Notes under the pieces: generated by a model
The model's database searches: none
The model's input: only the letters and a program-made list of their open reading frames with translations
What the model was told of the DNA's origin: nothing
From: Paenibacillus wynnii
GTDB lineage: Bacteria; Bacillota; Bacilli; Paenibacillales; Paenibacillaceae
DNA: 64,000 nt
Reading direction: 5' to 3'
Assembly (NCBI RefSeq): GCF_030812855.1
Contig: NZ_JAUSTK010000012.1
Span: forward strand, 61,044 to 125,043
In this document: positions 17,531-26,419 of the stretch, piece by piece
Position numbering within the stretch: position 1 is the stretch's first letter
Layout of the letters: every line of letters starts with the position of its first letter
Position numbers and translations under genes: made by a program

Positions 17531-17886
17531 TTAAATCGGGTGATCCCACACTTGACCAATCAGATAGGTATCTGGGTTGAATTGTATTAAGTTCTGCTTA
17601 AACTCGTCCCACCAAGCGACATTCTTAATAATTTCTTCATAGATGTACATGGCCGCATCGAGGCGGAATCCGTCAGCGCCTTGGTTCAGCCGATACATGC
17701 CGATGTTGGTCTGGATACGTTTCATACCAGACCTGTTGTCCCCAGGGTCCTTTTTCATTCAGGTCGGAGTCCGTATCAGCCCAGATATAATAGTCCCGGT
17801 ACGGGCTGTCTTTATCCTTTGATGCTTCCTGAAACCAAGGATGTTGGTTGCTGGTGTGGTTAAGAGCAAGATCAATAGTCATTTTC
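17531..17886 (-). pseudogene. GH13 alpha-amylase / oligo-1,6-glucosidase remnant
   Basis: Two fragments of a family 13 glucosidase in different frames. The first reads [20 protein letters not shown] and [11 protein letters not shown], then PWGQQVWY (barrel beta-3 region); the second, after a frame change near 17700, reads [17 protein letters not shown] (nucleophile Asp) and PDTYLIGQVWD. In the family the last motif is GEVWD: the acid/base Glu is Gln here. The part between the fragments, about 100 N-terminal residues and the C-terminal half are missing. The remnant lies immediately downstream of the GH31 glucosidase on the same strand, so it may once have been in the same operon. Confidence 0.88.
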
Positions 17887-17926
17887 ATAGGATGGATTGC
17901 TCTCTTTCCTTGGACTTTGTTTAATA

Positions 17927-17972
17927 AAAAGTAAACGGGTTGAAGTCGAAAACCTCCTACCCGTTTACTTTT
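17927..17972 (-). terminator. Terminator of the alpha-glucosidase gene
   Basis: AAAAGTAAACGGGT at 17927-17940 pairs exactly with 17959-17972 (14 bp, 18-nt loop) and on the minus strand is followed by TTTTTATTAA. It lies 28 bp after the stop codon at 18000. Confidence 0.88.
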
Positions 17973-17999
17973 CTTATCCGGCAATAACCGTGAATCGTA

Positions 18000-20549
18000 T
18001 TATTGAATTTTTACTTTATGGTTTTCGTTTACAGGGATTTTTACATACAGAGCTTTCTCTCCCGAATCGAAATAGTAACCACTTTCCTGTTTGTTCAATT
18101 CTTCTGCACTGCCGGCTTTGGCATATTTGTTATCAGCCGCTTGCACTTTCTTCGGTTCTTCGGCAATATGCAGTTTAAGCGTGTAAGACTTAATATCGGA
18201 AGTATAGTTTTGAGTCTTTTTGTCCTGCTCGAACTCGATGTGGTTATCTTTCTTCTCCACATGGAATGCTGTGACATTGTATTCACCTTGTTTGTAATCC
18301 AACGTTTTAGTATCGTCCTCGTAGAAGCTGTAGCTGGCTTTATCGTTCAGGTAAACGTCAAGAATCAGGTTTTCCAGCTTCTTCTCATCCGTATGCTGTT
18401 CCACTTCCTGACGAGGGATGATCGAATTATTTTTCACGAAAATAGGCAGTGTTCCAAGATCGGCATTTACCGTAATAGTCTGATTACCGTCAAATTCTTT
18501 TCCTGTCCAGTAGTCCACCCATGTCTCGCCAGCCGGCAGGTACACTTCACGGCTCGTTTGGCCTTCTTGTACTACAGGTGCAAGCATGAGTGAATCGCCG
18601 AACATGAACTGATCTTCAATATTGTAGGTTTTCTTGTCATCCTGGAACTGATAAACAAGGGGTTGCTGAACCGGTTGACCGTTCTCAGCTGATTTCTTGA
18701 ATTGATTGTACAAGTAAGGCATCAGCTCATAACGCATCGAAATGTATTTCCGGCTGATATCTTCCACTTCTTTGCCGAATTCCCAAGGCTCTTGACCGCT
18801 TCCGAGTCCTGATTTCGCGCTATTGTCATAGTGGTCGCGGGCAAACGGCAGGAAGGCGCCGACCTCGATCCATCTCGCGAACAGCTCAGGCGTCGGAACA
18901 TTTCCCGGCGATTTTGCAAAGCCGCCGATATCATTTCCGACAAACGGAACACCGGACATACCGACATTTGAGTTCATCGGAATCGACATTTGCAAATGCT
19001 CCCAATTACTTACGTTGTCCCCTGTCCATAGTGCAGCGTAGCGCTGTGTTCCAGCGTACATGTCGCGGGTTAAGACGAACGGACGGGTATTCGGTTTATT
19101 TTTCAGAGCACCGTTATAAGTCGCTTCCGCTTCATCGTGTCCATAAAGATTGTGGTATTCCGTGTGCAATACCTTTTCACCGTTGTCATCTTCAAACACG
19201 GTATCAAGCGGCATTGTATGGAATGGACCATCAAAAACAGCAGGCTCGTTCATGTCATTCCAGATACCGTCCACCCCTTCATCAAAGAGGATACCCAGAT
19301 TGTCGGCCCACCAGTTGCGGACATCCTGCTTCAGGAAGTTCGGGAAAGCGGATTTACCCGGCCACACTTCACCGATAAAGGTAGAACCGTCCGGATTTTT
19401 CGCCCAAAAGTCATTTTTTGTTCCTTCTTGATATATACGATAGTTTTCGTCCTGCTTTACAGCCGGGTCATTGATGGTAACCGCGTGGAATCCCTGACCC
19501 TTTAGTGTCTTAAGAGCTTCTTTATATTGATCGTTCCAAGTGAACACGCGGTACTCATCCATGTAGTCAATATCAAAATGCATTGTATCGAGCGGGATTT
19601 GTTTCTCGCGGTATTTATTAGCTACACTCACCAGTTCTTCCGGAGTATATCCCCATTTACTTTGATGGAATCCCAGCGACCACATCGGAGGAGTTTCCGA
19701 TTTTCCCGTAAGATCGGTATATTTATCGATTACATCCCCGATTTCCGGGCCGTTGATAAAGTAGTAAGTAAGAGTGCCGCCATTAGCGTAGAAATAGTAA
19801 TAATCGTCCTTCTCGCTGGCCATTTCATAATAGGAGCGATACGTATTGTCGAAGAAAATACCATATGCCTTTTTATCCTTAAGACCTATGAAGAATGGAA
19901 TAGAAGTATAAAGATATTTTGTGTTCTTGTTATAGGAATAGGCGTCCGTATTCCACATGCCAAGACTTTTTCCGCGCTTGTTCAACCCGCCGGATTGCTC
20001 ACCGAATCCATAGAAATTTTCATTGCTATCGGTTTTCTTGAACACATAAGGCTTGCCGTTTTCATAACCTACACCTTGTGCCGCATCTTCGTTAATGACA
20101 TTACCCTGCTTGTCCAAAAACTTGACTCCGAACGGGCTTTTATTAATTTTTACTGTAATTTCATTAGTGGATAGAGTGTATTCTTTATCCGTTTCTGTAG
20201 TTTTAAACTCAGGTGTTTTCCAATTCTTCTTGGCAATTCCCTGGGACTCGAATTCCGCTTCTCCGTTCTTTACAACCGAGATTTTCGCCATGTCTTCATC
20301 AAAAAGACGGATAAAGCCCTGATAGTCTCCTAAATTTAGTTTCACTCCGTTTTCCAAAGCCTCTAAAGATTGTACGGATAATGGCTTAAGATTCTGTTTG
20401 TCTAACGGGGTATCCGCCTCAGGCTGCGTTTCCGCAAAAGCCACGTTGGCCGGAAGCACTACCGCGACCGTTCCTGCCAGCAGACTCAGGCACATTGCAG
20501 TTTGTGCCAGTTTTTTCGACATGCTCCAACCCTTTAACTTCTTACGCAT
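18000..20549 (-). CDS. Secreted GH31 alpha-glucosidase
   Basis: 849 residues. A signal peptide (about 1-39, ending VAFA) indicates export. A GH31 N-terminal beta-sandwich (to about 260) precedes the barrel: HFDIDYMDEYRVFTWN, the nucleophile motif DGIWNDMNEP, WTGDNVSNWEHLQMSIPM, GNDIGGF and ARDHYDNS, followed by C-terminal beta domains from about 640. This family removes alpha-linked glucose from maltose, isomalto- or related oligosaccharides, or xylose in some members; an export signal next to a GH66 gene suggests alpha-glucans. A near-consensus cre site lies about 165 bp upstream on the minus strand, and a strong terminator follows. Confidence 0.93.
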   Translation of the reverse strand: MRKKLKGWSMSKKLAQTAMCLSLLAGTVAVVLPANVAFAETQPEADTPLDKQNLKPLSVQSLEALENGVKLNLGDYQGFIRLFDEDMAKISVVKNGEAEFESQGIAKKNWKTPEFKTTETDKEYTLSTNEITVKINKSPFGVKFLDKQGNVINEDAAQGVGYENGKPYVFKKTDSNENFYGFGEQSGGLNKRGKSLGMWNTDAYSYNKNTKYLYTSIPFFIGLKDKKAYGIFFDNTYRSYYEMASEKDDYYYFYANGGTLTYYFINGPEIGDVIDKYTDLTGKSETPPMWSLGFHQSKWGYTPEELVSVANKYREKQIPLDTMHFDIDYMDEYRVFTWNDQYKEALKTLKGQGFHAVTINDPAVKQDENYRIYQEGTKNDFWAKNPDGSTFIGEVWPGKSAFPNFLKQDVRNWWADNLGILFDEGVDGIWNDMNEPAVFDGPFHTMPLDTVFEDDNGEKVLHTEYHNLYGHDEAEATYNGALKNKPNTRPFVLTRDMYAGTQRYAALWTGDNVSNWEHLQMSIPMNSNVGMSGVPFVGNDIGGFAKSPGNVPTPELFARWIEVGAFLPFARDHYDNSAKSGLGSGQEPWEFGKEVEDISRKYISMRYELMPYLYNQFKKSAENGQPVQQPLVYQFQDDKKTYNIEDQFMFGDSLMLAPVVQEGQTSREVYLPAGETWVDYWTGKEFDGNQTITVNADLGTLPIFVKNNSIIPRQEVEQHTDEKKLENLILDVYLNDKASYSFYEDDTKTLDYKQGEYNVTAFHVEKKDNHIEFEQDKKTQNYTSDIKSYTLKLHIAEEPKKVQAADNKYAKAGSAEELNKQESGYYFDSGEKALYVKIPVNENHKVKIQ

Positions 20550-20711
20550 AGATTTCTCTCTCCCACTCCGATTAGTTTATAAAGCAGACATCCTTTTCCG
20601 TAAGTGAAAAACTCCGGTATCCGGTGCCCACTACAAAGTTAGCAAGTAAAAACGGCATGAACAATGGGGAAAATCTCCTACGGACATTCTTAAACAGTTG
20701 ATTAACAGAAG

Positions 20712-20725
20712 AGATAACGTTTTCA
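20712..20725 (-). promoter_or_regulatory. Candidate cre (CcpA) site of the alpha-glucosidase
   Basis: Read on the minus strand the site is TGAAAACGTTATCT, matching the cre consensus TGWNANCGNTNWCA at all specified positions but the last. It lies in the 574-bp divergent region, about 163 bp upstream of the glucosidase start, and suggests catabolite repression. Confidence 0.6.
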
Positions 20726-20947
20726 TAAAGGTAGAATAAGCAGAGCGAAACTGGCGCCTGACTTGAATTTTCGCTTGTTTAGTTTTTTTTTGCAGCGTCA
20801 ATTTTCAATCAAATTTTTACCAATAACATGGATATATATGGATAATAGTAGTTCTATAGGGCTAGGGGTTTGCAATGTTTAAAAGTCCAGCGCTTACAGG
20901 TCAACCTTTTTTATTATTACATTTCGAAAAATAGGACACTTCAGCTG

Positions 20948-20985
20948 ACGGTTTTCGGACTATTGTATATTTTTGTTAAAACCGT
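20948..20985. other. Inverted half-sites in the divergent regulatory region
   Basis: ACGGTTTT at 20948-20955 and AAAACCGT at 20978-20985 are exact inverted copies with centres 30 bp apart, in the 574-bp gap between the GH31 and GH66 genes. The geometry would suit an AraC-type or dimeric regulator such as the YesN-like protein encoded downstream, but no direct evidence links them. Confidence 0.35.
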
Positions 20986-21033
20986 ACTTTGATTTACGGG
21001 ATTTTAAGGTAAAACAGGAGGGGGTAATATATT

Positions 21034-21084
21034 ATGCCGTTCCAAAAATATAAGACACCTTACAGTTTGATAGCGATTACATAG
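21034..21084 (+). CDS. Possible 16-residue leader peptide before the GH66 gene
   Basis: A very strong Shine-Dalgarno run (AGGAGGGGG, 21016-21024) stands 9 nt in front of an ATG opening a 16-codon frame, MPFQKYKTPYSLIAIT, stopped by TAG at 21082-21084, 39 bp before the GH66 ATG. A ribosome site this good with no long ORF behind it is unusual. It may encode a regulatory leader peptide, or be a chance or decayed start. The last codons overlap a perfect cre site. Confidence 0.35.
   Translation: MPFQKYKTPYSLIAIT
21068..21081 (+). promoter_or_regulatory. cre (CcpA) site upstream of the GH66 gene
   Basis: TGATAGCGATTACA matches the catabolite-responsive element consensus TGWNANCGNTNWCA at every specified position. 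It ends 42 bp before the GH66 start codon, so it probably lies within the leader and would act as a roadblock to RNA polymerase when glucose is plentiful. Confidence 0.7.
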
Positions 21085-21123
21085 AGGATAATGTTAAAAA
21101 TCTATGGATAGGAGTGAGAGAGA

Positions 21124-22929
21124 ATGAGAACTAGCAGGATGATGAGGATGGCCGTGTTCCTTGTGACATGTACAGCTATTTGGACTACAACGGCTTGTGG
21201 GAGTGTATCTGACAATGTCTCTAACCTACAACAAAAGAATGTCCAAATTCAAAGAGGTTCCCTGCTTGAGGAGCTGTCTACGGATAAGGCGGCTTATAAA
21301 CCCGGAGAGGACGTCAAGTTCCAGTTAAAATTTAAGGAGCCCGTCTCCGGTGGAATGTTCCATATTCGTTATTTGCACCTGGACCAGATTGTGAAGGAGG
21401 AAAGGCTGAAAGCAGAAGGAAATCAGCTGACTTGGAGCTGGAAAGCGCCCGAGGACGAGGGAAGAGGATTCATGGCCGAAGTGTTCTATGAGGAAGACGG
21501 TAAGGCGGCCGATCAACTGAATATTGCTGTGGACGTTTCCTCTGACTGGGGGGAATTCCCTCGTTATGGTTACTTGGCAGATTTCCCGGCTATGAATCAG
21601 GACGAGATGTCCCGAGTTATCGAACGTTTAAACCGGTTCCACATCAATGGCATCCAATTCTACGATTGGCAAAATAAGCATCAAGAGCCTATACGCTTCG
21701 AAGAAGGTAAGCCCGCGGCGGAATGGAAAGATATTGCTAATCGTCCAGTGGCATTCCAAACGGTGAAGGGATATATTGACCTGTCACATATTCACGGGAT
21801 GAAGGCTATGAACTACAACTTGCTGTTCGGGGCTTATGCCGATGCGGAAAAGGAAGGTGTAAAGAGAGAATGGGGATTGTTTAAGGATCCAACGCACGCC
21901 GAGCAGGATAAGCATCCTCTTCCGAAAGAATGGGCAAGTGATATTTATATGTATGATCCCTCTAATCCAGAATGGCAGAACTACTTGATCGACAAGGAAC
22001 TCAAGACATTCGAGGCTCTTCCCTTTGACGGATGGCATGTGGACCAGCTGGGAGATAGGGGTATGTTGTGGAACTATGATGGCAGAAGCATCAGCATGGC
22101 AGAGACTTATCCTGTTTTCTTAAAAACAGCCAAAGAGAAACTGAATGTGGATTATGTTATGAACGCAGTCGGCCAATTCGGTCAGGAACTTATTGCCCGT
22201 GATGCTCCCGTCAAGTTTCTATACACAGAGGTGTGGGGAAATCACCCGGGTTATCAGAATTTAAAAGAAGTGATTGATGAAAATTCGAAGTACAGCGAGA
22301 ACCAGTTAAACACGGTGCTGGCCGCTTATATGGATTATCATTTTTCCGATTCTCCGGGAGAGTTCAACACGCCGGGAATCCTGCTGACGGATGCGGTGAT
22401 TTTTGCCTCCGGAGGCTCTCATCTGGAGCTTGGGGAAAACATGCTGTCCAAAGAATATTTCCCTCATAAGAATCTAAGCCTGTCTCCAGATTTGGAAAAA
22501 CAGCTAATCCACTATTATGACTTTCTGGTAGCTTATCAGAATCTGCTGCGGGATCAGACGGAAGATTCCATCCTACAAGCCGAAGGAATGGGGGAACCTG
22601 CTGTTTCGCATCAGGCTGAGCAAGGTAAAGTGTGGTCCTTCACTAAACGGAAGGATGGTAAAGACATATTTCATTTCATCAATTTCACAGAGGCTTCTAC
22701 TATGGATTGGAATGATAACTATGGAAAGCAGACAGAGCCGGTAGAGAGACTGAATGTTTCCGTTTCTGTGGAAATGGATAAACCGGTTGCCAAAGTATGG
22801 TTCGCTTCCCCTGATTATGATAAGGGCTCACCCCAATCATTAGCGTTCTCGCAGCAGGACGGTATATTGCAATGGGAGCTGCCCAAGCTGAAATATTGGG
22901 ACATGGTGGTTGTCGAGTATAAGGAGTAG
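21124..22929 (+). CDS. GH66 dextranase / cycloisomaltooligosaccharide glucanotransferase-like lipoprotein
   Basis: 601 residues with a lipoprotein signal (TTTAC, lipid-modified Cys25), so it is anchored outside the membrane. An Ig-like N-terminal domain (about 50-140) precedes the barrel, which starts with YLADFP and GIQFYDWQ. The GH66 catalytic pair is visible as Asp307 in WHVDQLGDRG and Glu369 in FLYTEVWGNHPG. A C-terminal beta domain follows. GH66 enzymes act on alpha-1,6-glucans (dextran), either hydrolysing them or making cyclic isomaltooligosaccharides; the CITase-type carbohydrate-binding insertion of the larger enzymes is not seen. It heads a likely operon with the YesM/YesN pair and sugar-binding protein, under a cre site. 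Confidence 0.88.
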   Translation: MRTSRMMRMAVFLVTCTAIWTTTACGSVSDNVSNLQQKNVQIQRGSLLEELSTDKAAYKPGEDVKFQLKFKEPVSGGMFHIRYLHLDQIVKEERLKAEGNQLTWSWKAPEDEGRGFMAEVFYEEDGKAADQLNIAVDVSSDWGEFPRYGYLADFPAMNQDEMSRVIERLNRFHINGIQFYDWQNKHQEPIRFEEGKPAAEWKDIANRPVAFQTVKGYIDLSHIHGMKAMNYNLLFGAYADAEKEGVKREWGLFKDPTHAEQDKHPLPKEWASDIYMYDPSNPEWQNYLIDKELKTFEALPFDGWHVDQLGDRGMLWNYDGRSISMAETYPVFLKTAKEKLNVDYVMNAVGQFGQELIARDAPVKFLYTEVWGNHPGYQNLKEVIDENSKYSENQLNTVLAAYMDYHFSDSPGEFNTPGILLTDAVIFASGGSHLELGENMLSKEYFPHKNLSLSPDLEKQLIHYYDFLVAYQNLLRDQTEDSILQAEGMGEPAVSHQAEQGKVWSFTKRKDGKDIFHFINFTEASTMDWNDNYGKQTEPVERLNVSVSVEMDKPVAKVWFASPDYDKGSPQSLAFSQQDGILQWELPKLKYWDMVVVEYKE

Positions 22930-23005
22930 GGTTTTCCTGTAAATTACATTGGTATTGAGGCTTTCATCTTGTACACTCTTAGGAAGAAACGAAATAGGAG
23001 GTCCT

Positions 23006-24802
23006 ATGTTTCAAAAATTCAGAATATCAAGTCGCTTTACCGCCAAAATCATACTGGTCCTCCTGCTCGTAATTTTAATCCCAACCATATTTACCAGTTG
23101 GTCCTTCTACTGGGTGGCCGACTCCATCCTGAAGAAAAACGTACGGGAGTCCACCCTTCAAATTGCCGAACAAACGGCGGAGTCGCTTTCTTTTATTCTA
23201 AACGTGGGAATAGATACCTCCGACTTTATCTCCAGCGATCCGAACATTCAGCGCGCTGCTTTGCAAGTAAACACTAGTCAGACGTACGAAGAAAACTGGA
23301 ATTTTCAATATATTAATACTTTGCTGAATAACTATGTCTATTCCAATTCCTTCGTCAAAATCGTTTATTTATTGAAAGAGGAGGGAAGAGGGTGGGGCAG
23401 TGGCACCTTTTCCGACTCCGAACTTAAGGAGATCCATCTTTCAGACCAGGAATGGGTGAAAGAAGCCAAACAAAAAGACGGTGAGCTGGTTTGGCAGGGC
23501 CTTCAGTATGACCATTTGAGCGGAGGCGGGGTCAATACGGACCTGGTTTTGCCAGTCGGACGGGTTCTGAAGGATTTTAATACCATGCGTAATATCGGAC
23601 TGGTACAGGTTCATTTAGACGGACAGTCGATACTAAATACAATCCGGAAGTTGGAACTCGGGGAAACGGGAAAGTTTTTTGTTGTGGATTCCATCGGGAG
23701 AATCATGATCGATTCCAACCTCCAAATGATCAACCAGAAAGTGAAGAATCCCGACTTGTATCAAAAGATTGTGGGCTATGACGCAGTGGAATTCGATTTT
23801 GACATGAAAGGGGTACCTTATTACGGGGTTAAGCAGCTGCTGAGCAACGGTTGGATGATTGTAGGGACAGTTCCGGTTGATGAAATCAGCGGACAGCTGG
23901 AACGTCTTCAAACCTGGATATTATTGTCTTCCGCAGTTTTCTCCATGATTGCTATCGGTATCGGGCTGTTCATTGCCGGATGGGTGACAAAGCCCGTAAA
24001 ACAACTTACCCAAAGCATGCTATATGTTCAACAAGGTGATCTAAACGCAAGGGCAGTCGTTCGAACCTCTGATGAAATCGGCTTTTTAAGCAAACAGTTT
24101 AACAAAATGCTGCACGAAATCGGTAATTTAATGCAGCAGGTTGAGGATGAACAAAATGAAAAGCATCATGCGGAGCTTCGGGCTGTTATGCACAGGGTTC
24201 ATCCTCACTTCCTTTTTAATACACTCAGCACGCTGCGGTGGCTTATTGATTCCGGTCAGAATGACCGTGCATCTCAAGTTTTGCTCGCGCTAAACCATCT
24301 GCTAGAGGCTAATATGGGCAAAAGTGGGAGTATGATAACAGTGGAAGAGGAACTGGATATCATCCGGAAGTACTTGATCATTTTGGAGCTTCGCTACGAG
24401 AAAACATTTTATCTGGAGCTGGACGTTGAACCGGGTACGGAGAAATTTAGGATCCCCCGCATGCTGCTACAGCCATTGGTGGAAAACGCCATATTCCATG
24501 GGTTCGTACCGAAAAATACGGCCGGAAGGATCTCGATAAGGATTCGTATGTGTAGAGGAGACTTGGAATTTCTAGTAGAAGATGATGGTTTAGGCATTAG
24601 GAAAGGAAAGCTAAAAGTATTGAACGATCCGGGAACTGCTATTGAAAATGGAGAAGTTGGTATCGGTCTACGCCATATCTATGACACCTTGCGGCTTTAT
24701 TACGCCCGAAATTGGGAATGGTCTATCGTAAGCGGACCTGACCAAGGAACCACTGTACGCATTTTGTTAAAAAAACTTGAGGAATCGGCATCTGAGAACT
24801 AG
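23006..24802 (+). CDS. YesM-type sensor histidine kinase
   Basis: 598 residues. Start ATG 23006 has AGGAGGT at 22996-23002. Layout: first membrane segment (about 14-35), extracellular dCACHE-like sensor domain (to about 300), second segment, HAMP domain (about 330-385, VTKPVKQLTQSMLYVQQGDL), His_kinase domain with phospho-acceptor His in HRVHPHFLFNTLSTLRWLI, then the GHKL ATPase (LVENAIFHG, DDGLGI, GIGLRHI). These kinases usually respond to carbohydrates or to the loaded binding protein of a nearby ABC importer. The end overlaps the preamble of the response-regulator gene, whose true start is 19 bp after the stop. Confidence 0.93.
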   Translation: MFQKFRISSRFTAKIILVLLLVILIPTIFTSWSFYWVADSILKKNVRESTLQIAEQTAESLSFILNVGIDTSDFISSDPNIQRAALQVNTSQTYEENWNFQYINTLLNNYVYSNSFVKIVYLLKEEGRGWGSGTFSDSELKEIHLSDQEWVKEAKQKDGELVWQGLQYDHLSGGGVNTDLVLPVGRVLKDFNTMRNIGLVQVHLDGQSILNTIRKLELGETGKFFVVDSIGRIMIDSNLQMINQKVKNPDLYQKIVGYDAVEFDFDMKGVPYYGVKQLLSNGWMIVGTVPVDEISGQLERLQTWILLSSAVFSMIAIGIGLFIAGWVTKPVKQLTQSMLYVQQGDLNARAVVRTSDEIGFLSKQFNKMLHEIGNLMQQVEDEQNEKHHAELRAVMHRVHPHFLFNTLSTLRWLIDSGQNDRASQVLLALNHLLEANMGKSGSMITVEEELDIIRKYLIILELRYEKTFYLELDVEPGTEKFRIPRMLLQPLVENAIFHGFVPKNTAGRISIRIRMCRGDLEFLVEDDGLGIRKGKLKVLNDPGTAIENGEVGIGLRHIYDTLRLYYARNWEWSIVSGPDQGTTVRILLKKLEESASEN

Positions 24803-24821
24803 CAGATCAGGGGGAAATACC

Positions 24822-26381
24822 ATGTATAGAGTTCTTATTGTAGATGACGAGCCTGTCATCCGCAACGGTATCAGTGCGTTTATCGATTGGGAAGAGGAAG
24901 GGATGACGGTTGAAGACCATTACGCTAACGGTGTGGAGGCCTTGTCTGCTTTAGAAAGTTGTTCCTTCGATATTCTTATCACAGATATCAAAATGCCTTT
25001 GATGGACGGGATACAACTGATGAAGCAAGCGCTAGCGCTTTGCCCAAGTTTAAAGGTGATTTTGATCAGTAATTATAGTGACTTTGAATACGTGAAAGAA
25101 GGACTTAAGCTGGGCGCCGTCGATTATTTGTTAAAGCTGACCTTGAAGCGGGAAGAACTTCTTGCCGTCCTTCGCCGTACTATTTCCATGCTTGAGGAAG
25201 AAAGGAGAAGGGATTCCGAACTGAATCATTATCAAGAGGGGGCTCTCTATCTGGATCGAAAGCGTTTCGAACAGGAAATAAAAAGATACATCGTCCAAGA
25301 ACAGACCTTTCCCGAGTCAACCGTTTGGGATCCGGCATGGCTGGAAGAGTCCTATGCTTGTGTGTATCTTATGCTGGATGCCGCTGAGGAATGGAGAGAA
25401 AATTACGGATATCTGTATGTGCAGCTGTTACTTGAGGAACTGCAGGAAGCATTTTATAAGCAGATGAGGGAAGGAAGTGCACTGCTGGTGGCTGAAAGCA
25501 GCCTGTTTATCATCTTTCCGGATCTCGAAGGGGAGGTTGAACAACAGCTCAACCAGTGGAAGCTTCAGCTCGAAGCGAAATGGGGAATTTCGACGTCGAT
25601 TGGCTTCGCCAAGGAGCAAGGAGTACACAGAATACTTAAGGGATATGCCGAGAGCAGTTTGGCCTGCCAAAGACGATTTTTTGAAGGGCTGGGTGGTTTG
25701 TATCGAAGGAGCGAATCGGAAAGCAATCATGTTCAAACTTTAACAGATATAGAACCCAATCCTGATTGGACACCCTTCTTTGAGATGATTCATAAGGGTG
25801 ATCCAGCTTCATCCGCGATTGATTTTGCCCTTGAACGCTGGAAGAGCGGGATCTTGAACCCGGGACAAGTGCAGCTAGAGGCGAGTAGACTTCTTACAGG
25901 CGTTTATCAGTCGCATGCTGACGCAGGAGCCCTGGTCTCCGAACGGTATGAACTGCTGTTTCGCAAGACAGAGACATTGGAACAACTGGCATCATTTATG
26001 ATTAGTGAGCTGGAGGAGATGGGGAAGCCCTATATTCCCAAATTGTCCGATAACGGTTACGGCGGACAGCTAATCACGAAGGCACTGGAATATATAGCTA
26101 ACCATTTTACCGAGAACCTGACGCTCCAAAGCGTAGCGGATATCGTTCATCTCAGTAAAAGTTACTTCAGCCTTTTATTCAAAAAACAAACCGAACGAAA
26201 CTTTATCGATTATTTAATCGAACTTCGAATTCGGGAAGCGAAGCGGCTGCTTGCACAAAATGACAGCCGGATTTATGATGTAGCCGGCGCCGCAGGATTT
26301 AAAGACGTCAAATATTTCAGCAAGGTGTTCAAAAAAATAACAGGACTCACTCCGGTAGAATATAGGGAAAGCATGAAATAA
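24822..26381 (+). CDS. YesN-type response regulator with AraC DNA-binding domain
   Basis: 519 residues from the ATG at 24822, preceded by AGGGGGA; an in-frame ATG at 24777 lies within the kinase gene without a ribosome site. The receiver domain (1-120) has the acidic pair DDEP, the phosphoacceptor Asp in ILITDIKMPLMDG and the Lys in KLTLKR. A long central helical region follows, then the AraC helix-turn-helix pair (about 415-515: SVADIVHLSKSYFSLLFKKQ and VAGAAGFKDVKYFSKVFKK). It should control the neighbouring glucan-utilisation genes. Confidence 0.93.
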   Translation: MYRVLIVDDEPVIRNGISAFIDWEEEGMTVEDHYANGVEALSALESCSFDILITDIKMPLMDGIQLMKQALALCPSLKVILISNYSDFEYVKEGLKLGAVDYLLKLTLKREELLAVLRRTISMLEEERRRDSELNHYQEGALYLDRKRFEQEIKRYIVQEQTFPESTVWDPAWLEESYACVYLMLDAAEEWRENYGYLYVQLLLEELQEAFYKQMREGSALLVAESSLFIIFPDLEGEVEQQLNQWKLQLEAKWGISTSIGFAKEQGVHRILKGYAESSLACQRRFFEGLGGLYRRSESESNHVQTLTDIEPNPDWTPFFEMIHKGDPASSAIDFALERWKSGILNPGQVQLEASRLLTGVYQSHADAGALVSERYELLFRKTETLEQLASFMISELEEMGKPYIPKLSDNGYGGQLITKALEYIANHFTENLTLQSVADIVHLSKSYFSLLFKKQTERNFIDYLIELRIREAKRLLAQNDSRIYDVAGAAGFKDVKYFSKVFKKITGLTPVEYRESMK

Positions 26382-26419
26382 CAGATCTCACAGACCGATT
26401 AAGAGAGGAGGACTACCTA

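Noticed and set aside
18003..20174. Long plus-strand open frames (up to 215 codons) opposite the alpha-glucosidase
   Set aside because: They lie fully antisense to a clear GH31 gene, have no ribosome sites or family motifs, and are explained by its codon composition.
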